Below, in pieces: positions 60,356 through 64,000 of a stretch of 64,000 nt of DNA. This DNA comes from Streptomyces capitiformicae (GTDB lineage Bacteria; Actinomycetota; Actinomycetes; Streptomycetales; Streptomycetaceae), in the NCBI RefSeq assembly GCF_002214185.1, contig NZ_CP022161.1, positions 5,027,476 to 5,091,475 of the forward strand. Direction: 5' to 3'. How positions within the stretch are numbered: the first letter of the stretch is position 1; the number at the start of each line of letters is the position of its first letter. The translations under genes were made by a program, and so were the position numbers. The notes under the pieces were generated by a model, which was not told the origin of the DNA, searched no databases, and worked only from the letters and a program-made list of their open reading frames with translations.

Positions 60356-61120
60356 TCAGAACCGCCCGGCGCCCAGGTCCCGTGATACGGCGCGGGCACA
60401 GTCCCGTACCGCCGCGATCAGCTCGGGGCGCAGTTCGCCCTCACGGCAGAGGCGCTCCACGGCGCCGGTGATGCCGACCGCGCCGACGGGCATGCGCCGC
60501 CGGTCGTGGATGGGCGCGGCGATGGACGCGACGCCCTCCCAGGTCTCCTCGACGTCGGCCGCGTACCCGCGCGCGCGGGTGATGTCCAGAACACCCTCGA
60601 AGTCGGCCGCCGCGCAGACGGTCCGCTCGGTGAACGCCTTGCGCTCGCCCTCCAGAACCTCGCTGTGCGCCACGGGGTCGTACGCCGCCAGCACCTTGCC
60701 CAGGGCCGTGGAGTGCAGCGGCTGCATGGCCCCTATTTCCAGGACCTGCCGGCTGTCGTCGGGCCGGAACACGTGGTGCACGATCAGCACGCCCTGCTGA
60801 TGCAGCACGCCGAGGTGGACGCTCTCGCCGCTGGAGCGGGCCAGGTCGTCCGTCCACACCAGGGCACGCGCCCGCAGCTCGTGGACGTCGAGATAGGTGG
60901 TCCCGAGCCGCAGCAGCTCGGCACCCAGCTGGTACCGGCCGGAGGCGTCGTCCTGCTCGACGAAGCCCTCGTGCTGGAGCGTGCGGAGTATGCCGTGGGC
61001 GGTGCCCTTGGCGAGGCCCAGCGATGAGGCGATGTCCGACAGGCCGAGCCGCCGCTCGCCGCCCGCGAGCAGCCGCAGCATCGCGGCCGCCCGTTCGAGC
61101 GACTGGATGTTCCGTGCCAT
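60356..61120 (-). CDS. gylR: IclR-family glycerol operon regulator GylR
   Basis: 254 aa from the ATG at 61120 (MARNIQSLERAAAMLRLLAG), the length of S. coelicolor GylR; upstream in-frame codons to 61219 contain the operator and are excluded. The HTH LGLSDIASSLGLAKGTAHGILRTL is followed by the IclR effector domain (LGTTYLDVHELRARAL, MQPLHSTALGKVLAAYDPVA, GYAADVEETWEGVASIAAPI). It represses the glp operon and itself, with glycerol-3-phosphate as inducer in the characterised homologue. It lies directly upstream of glpF in the same orientation. Confidence 0.95.
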   Translation of the reverse strand: MARNIQSLERAAAMLRLLAGGERRLGLSDIASSLGLAKGTAHGILRTLQHEGFVEQDDASGRYQLGAELLRLGTTYLDVHELRARALVWTDDLARSSGESVHLGVLHQQGVLIVHHVFRPDDSRQVLEIGAMQPLHSTALGKVLAAYDPVAHSEVLEGERKAFTERTVCAAADFEGVLDITRARGYAADVEETWEGVASIAAPIHDRRRMPVGAVGITGAVERLCREGELRPELIAAVRDCARAVSRDLGAGRF

Positions 61121-61173
61121 CGCCGTCCTGCCCTCCGTCCCCTTCGACCACCGTACGCGCATGAACTTCCCAC

Positions 61174-61190
61174 GTTCGGCAATGCCGAAC
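61174..61190. promoter_or_regulatory. perfect 17-bp palindrome, candidate GylR box of gylR
   Basis: GTTCGGCAATGCCGAAC, 53 bp upstream of the gylR ATG. The same design occurs at 60141-60157 upstream of glpF, giving a working consensus GTTCGRCAATGYCGAMC. Typical of IclR-family operators. Confidence 0.7.
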
Positions 61191-61265
61191 ACTACCGGTC
61201 CTTGCCGACCTCCCGCCAATGGCCGTCAACAGTTCTTCGGCCGCGCGGGTCACCACGTGGATTTA

Positions 61266-61364
61266 CGGTGTCTGTCCCGTGCCCGTTCGGTGTCCATCCC
61301 GTGCCCGTCCCGTGTGCATCCGGTGCCCGTCCGATGCTCGTACCGTGCCCACCTCGCGCCCGTC
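61266..61364. repeat. nine tandem copies of an 11-bp unit between gylR and metH
   Basis: Units follow without gaps. Examples are CCGTGCCCGTT (61277), CCGTGCCCGTC (61299), CCGTGTGCATC (61310), CGGTGCCCGTC (61321), CGATGCTCGTA (61332) and CCGTGCCCACC (61343). Consensus CCGTGCCCGTC. The period is close to one DNA helical turn and is not a multiple of three, so it is not a coding repeat. It lies between the gylR promoter and the metH start. Confidence 0.75.
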
Positions 61365-61538
61365 GTCCGTTCGTCGTCGGAGTAAACCGCACCTCGCCAC
61401 AGACGCCACACCCGTCCGCCCCGTGGACGCCCCTGACCGTCCGCGCGTGCGCCGGGCTAGGCTGACGGCGTGCGCCTTCCATCGACTTCCATGGGAAGAC
61501 GCAAAGCCGACAGCCGTCGCACTCCAGGGAGCACCTTC

Positions 61539-62482
61539 ATGGCCTCGTCGCCGAACACGTCCCCTTCGTCCGCCGCCTCCGCAGGCCGGGCCCGATCCGA
61601 CGCACTGCGCCAGGCCCTCGCCACCCGCGTGGTGGTCGCCGACGGCGCGATGGGCACGATGCTCCAGGCCCAGGACCCGACCTTGGAGGACTTCGAGAAC
61701 CTCGAAGGCTGCAACGAGATCCTGAACCTCACCCGCCCCGACATCGTCCGCTCCGTCCACGAGGCCTACTTCGAGGTCGGCGTCGACTGCGTCGAGACGA
61801 ACACCTTCGGGGCCAACCACTCGGCGATGGCCGAGTACGACATCGCCGACCGCGTGTACGAGCTGTCCGAGGCCGGGGCACGGATCGCCCGCGAGACCGC
61901 CGACGAGTTCGGCGCCCGCGACGGCCGCCAGCGCTGGGTCCTCGGTTCCATCGGCCCCGGCACGAAGCTGCCGACCCTCGGCCACATCGGCTACACCACC
62001 CTCCGCGACGGCTTCCAGGCCAATGCCGAGGGACTCCTCGCCGGCGGCGCCGACGCGCTGATCGTCGAGACCACACAGGACCTCCTGCAGACGAAGTCCT
62101 CCATCCTCGGCGCCCGCCGCGCCATGGAAGCCACCGGCGTCGAGGTCCCCCTGCTGGTCTCGATGGCGTTCGAGACGACCGGCACCATGCTCCTCGGCTC
62201 CGAGATCGGCGCCGCGCTCACCGCACTCGAACCGCTCGGCATCGACATGATCGGCCTGAACTGTTCGACGGGCCCCGCGGAGATGAGCGAGCACCTGCGC
62301 TATCTCGCCCGCCACTCCCGCACCCCGCTGCTGTGCATGCCGAACGCCGGCCTGCCGATCCTCACCCGGGACGGTGCCCACTTCCCGCTCGGCCCCGAGG
62401 GACTCGCCGACGCCCAGGAGAACTTCGTCCACGAGTACGGTCTGTCCCTCATCGGTGGTTGCTGCGGGACGACGCCGGAGCA
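61539..62482 (+). pseudogene. metH: methionine synthase N-terminal fragment, cut at about residue 315
   Basis: It starts at ATG 61539 with AGGGAG 8 nt upstream. The homocysteine S-methyltransferase domain is clear: VVVADGAMGTMLQAQDPT, NTFGANHSAMAEYDI, GLNCSTGPAEM and the zinc motif SLIGGCCGTTPEH. Full MetH is about 1170 aa with folate, cobalamin and activation domains. Here the match ends at about 62482, right after TPEH. The frame then runs on as unrelated Arg/Pro-rich sequence to a stop at 62885, antisense to a PKS gene. MetH is a core gene, so the break is a true rearrangement or an assembly join. Confidence 0.85.
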
Positions 62483-64000
62483 TTCGGCACAAACCCAGCG
62501 TCATCCCCCAACGCCAGCAGGGAGGCAACACCGACCACGTCCTCGGCGACCTCGCGCAGTCGCCCGGCCAGGGCGTTCCGGTCGGCGTCGGCACCCACCT
62601 CGACCGGCACGACCTCCGCGCCGGCCGCGTTCAGGGCCGCCAACACCGCGCGCATGTCGGCCTGTTCAGCCGTACCCGCCGGAATCACGGCCAGCCACCG
62701 GCCCGACAGCCGCTGATCCGCACTCGGCCCGACCGGCGCCGGACGCCACACCGCGCGATAACGCCAATTCTCCACCTCGGTACGGCGATCCGTGCCTGAC
62801 AACCAGAAGCGCTCACGCTCGAAGGCATACGTCGGCAGGGGCACCCGCCGGGCTCCAGCACCGGTGTACAGCTCAGCCCACCTGACCTGTACCCCGTGCT
62901 GGTACGCAAGCGCCAACGCCTCGACGAACTGCGCGGGTTCGGCACCACGCCCTTCGCGCATCAGCGGCACCACCACGCTGGTCCCGTCGTCCAGGCACCG
63001 TGCGGCCATCGGACTCAGCGCGGCATCCGGCCCCACCTCGAGGAACGCCGACACGCCCTGTCCGGCCAGGCACTCGACCGCGTCGGCGAACCGGACCGCC
63101 TCACGCACCTGACGCACCCAGTACTCCGGCGTGCAGAACTCCGCACCCGCCACACCACCCGACAGCGTCGACACCACCGCAAGACGCGCCGGGCCGAACG
63201 ACACCCCCTCCACAACCCGCCGGAACTCCTCCAGCATCGGCTCCATCAACACCGAATGAAACGCATGACTCACCGGCAGAGACCGCGTCCGCCGCCCCAG
63301 GGCGGCAAACCGCTCCACCACCCCCCGCACGGCTTCGGCCTCACCCGACACCACCACCGAACCCGGAGCATTCACCGCGGCAACCGACACACCCTCACCC
63401 AGATGCGGGGACACCTCCTCCTCGGAAGCCTCCACCGCCACCATCACCCCGCCCCCAGGCAGCGCATCCATCAGCCGGCCACGCGCCGCCACCACACGAC
63501 ACGCATCACCCAGCGACAGCACACCCGCCACATGCGCCGCAGCCAGCTCACCCACCGAATGACCCACCACGAACCGCGGCACCACACCCCACGACTCCAC
63601 CAACCGGAACGCCGCCACCTCGAACGCAAACAACCCCGCCTGAGCCCACACCGTCCGATCCAACAACCCCCCACCATCGGACTCCGGTGCCCACACCACC
63701 GACGTCAGCGGTGCCCCCAGCAGCGGATCCAGCACCTCACACACCGCATCCCACGCCCCCGCAAACACCGGGAACGCCTCATACAAACCCCGCCCCATAC
63801 CCAACCGCTGCGCACCCTGACCCGAAAACAGCACAGCGACATCAGGCACTTCAGCCCCCGCCACACCCCGCACCACACCCGGCACATCCGACCCCGACGC
63901 CACCGCCCCCAGACCAGCCAGCAGCTCGCCGCGATCCCGGCCCGTCACCACCACCCGGTGCTCGAACACCGAACGACCCGCCGCCAGCGAGAACCCCACA
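62483..64000 (-). CDS. modular type I polyketide synthase fragment: malonyl-type AT domain and start of a KR region
   Basis: The frame enters from the right edge and is open to a stop at 62449, beyond the junction. From the N-terminal side: the end of a KS-AT linker (FSLAAGRSVFEHRVVVTGRD), then the acyltransferase domain. This has GQGAQRLGMGR, the catalytic GHSVGELAAAHVAG, AVNAPGSVVVSG and the HAFH motif in SLPVSHAFHSVLM, which indicates malonyl-CoA specificity. The post-AT motif YAFERERFWL follows, then the structural N-terminal part of a ketoreductase (WRYRAVWRPAPVGPSADQRL to VGVASLLALGDDAG), which is cut off at about 62483. Part of a larger multimodular PKS continuing to the right. Confidence 0.9.

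Noticed and set aside
61266..61364. CRISPR array
   Set aside because: Units are 11 bp, contiguous and degenerate, with no spacers and no cas genes in the window.
61121..61538. Cobalamin riboswitch upstream of metH
   Set aside because: No B12-box-like sequence was recognised; the region holds the gylR operator and an 11-bp repeat array instead.
62483..62885. Natural MetH C-terminal extension encoded after residue 315
   Set aside because: The residues are Arg/Pro-rich with no MetH domain and lie exactly antisense to a clear PKS ketoreductase/acyltransferase region.

Overview
The window is high-GC actinobacterial DNA that reads as a Streptomyces chromosome. The evidence is codon bias with G/C at third positions, GTG starts, two chaplin genes, mycothiol synthesis (mshC), a GylR-type glycerol operon and Tat-secreted hydrolases. 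Gene order from soxR on the left to gylR/metH on the right resembles, from memory, the Streptomyces coelicolor SCO1697-to-SCO1657 region, so this is largely conserved core chromosome with accessory insertions.

Left part (1-11.4 kb): a cut secreted peptidase, a DUF2330 protein, two small membrane proteins, a TetR/acyl-CoA dehydrogenase divergent pair, a second TetR with a clear operator, a xylan-degrading pair (GH11 xylanase and CE4 esterase) behind CGAAA-type operators, a MaoC hydratase, soxR, an Rnl5-type RNA ligase and a zinc-ribbon protein. Middle-left (11.8-28.7 kb): a secreted penicillin-acylase-type Ntn hydrolase, a lipase-like hydrolase and a NamZ-like muramidase. Next comes a TetR-controlled block (SDR, TetR, acyl-CoA dehydrogenase, APH-fold kinase) that looks like a 4-hydroxyacyl-CoA degradation module. 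It is followed by an MBL hydrolase, a His-rich repeat protein, two DUF202 membrane proteins, a NUDIX enzyme, a twice-frameshifted DMT transporter, a KstD-like flavoprotein, and a YedYZ-like molybdoenzyme/cytochrome b pair whose cytochrome gene carries an in-frame repeat insertion.

Middle-right (28.8-47.7 kb): gluconate genes (gntP, gntK, gntR), a YchJ-like protein, and an M1 metallopeptidase next to a Pls/PosA-type homopoly(amino acid) synthetase. Beyond these lie tRNA-Leu(GAG), an M20 peptidase, chaplins (a short one and an unusual three-domain wall-anchored one), DUF5703, a RecD2-like protein with degenerate ATPase motifs, an aldo/keto reductase, an LLM flavin oxidoreductase and a ferritin-like protein. 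Right part (47.7-64 kb): CorA, a histidine phosphatase, DUF3090, the SCO1664 family, mshC, a secreted beta-propeller, a PAC2 protein (probable parJ), a FadR-type regulator, the glycerol operon glpF-glpK-glpD with gylR, and metH.

At about 62.48 kb metH stops abruptly inside its homocysteine-binding domain and the sequence becomes a modular type I PKS on the opposite strand. This is either a real rearrangement or an assembly chimera. Three copies of a repeat with long perfect terminal inverted repeats (1838-2094, 28278-28454, 46437-46706), several REP-like hairpins, and matched operator palindromes for at least four local regulators are the main non-coding features.
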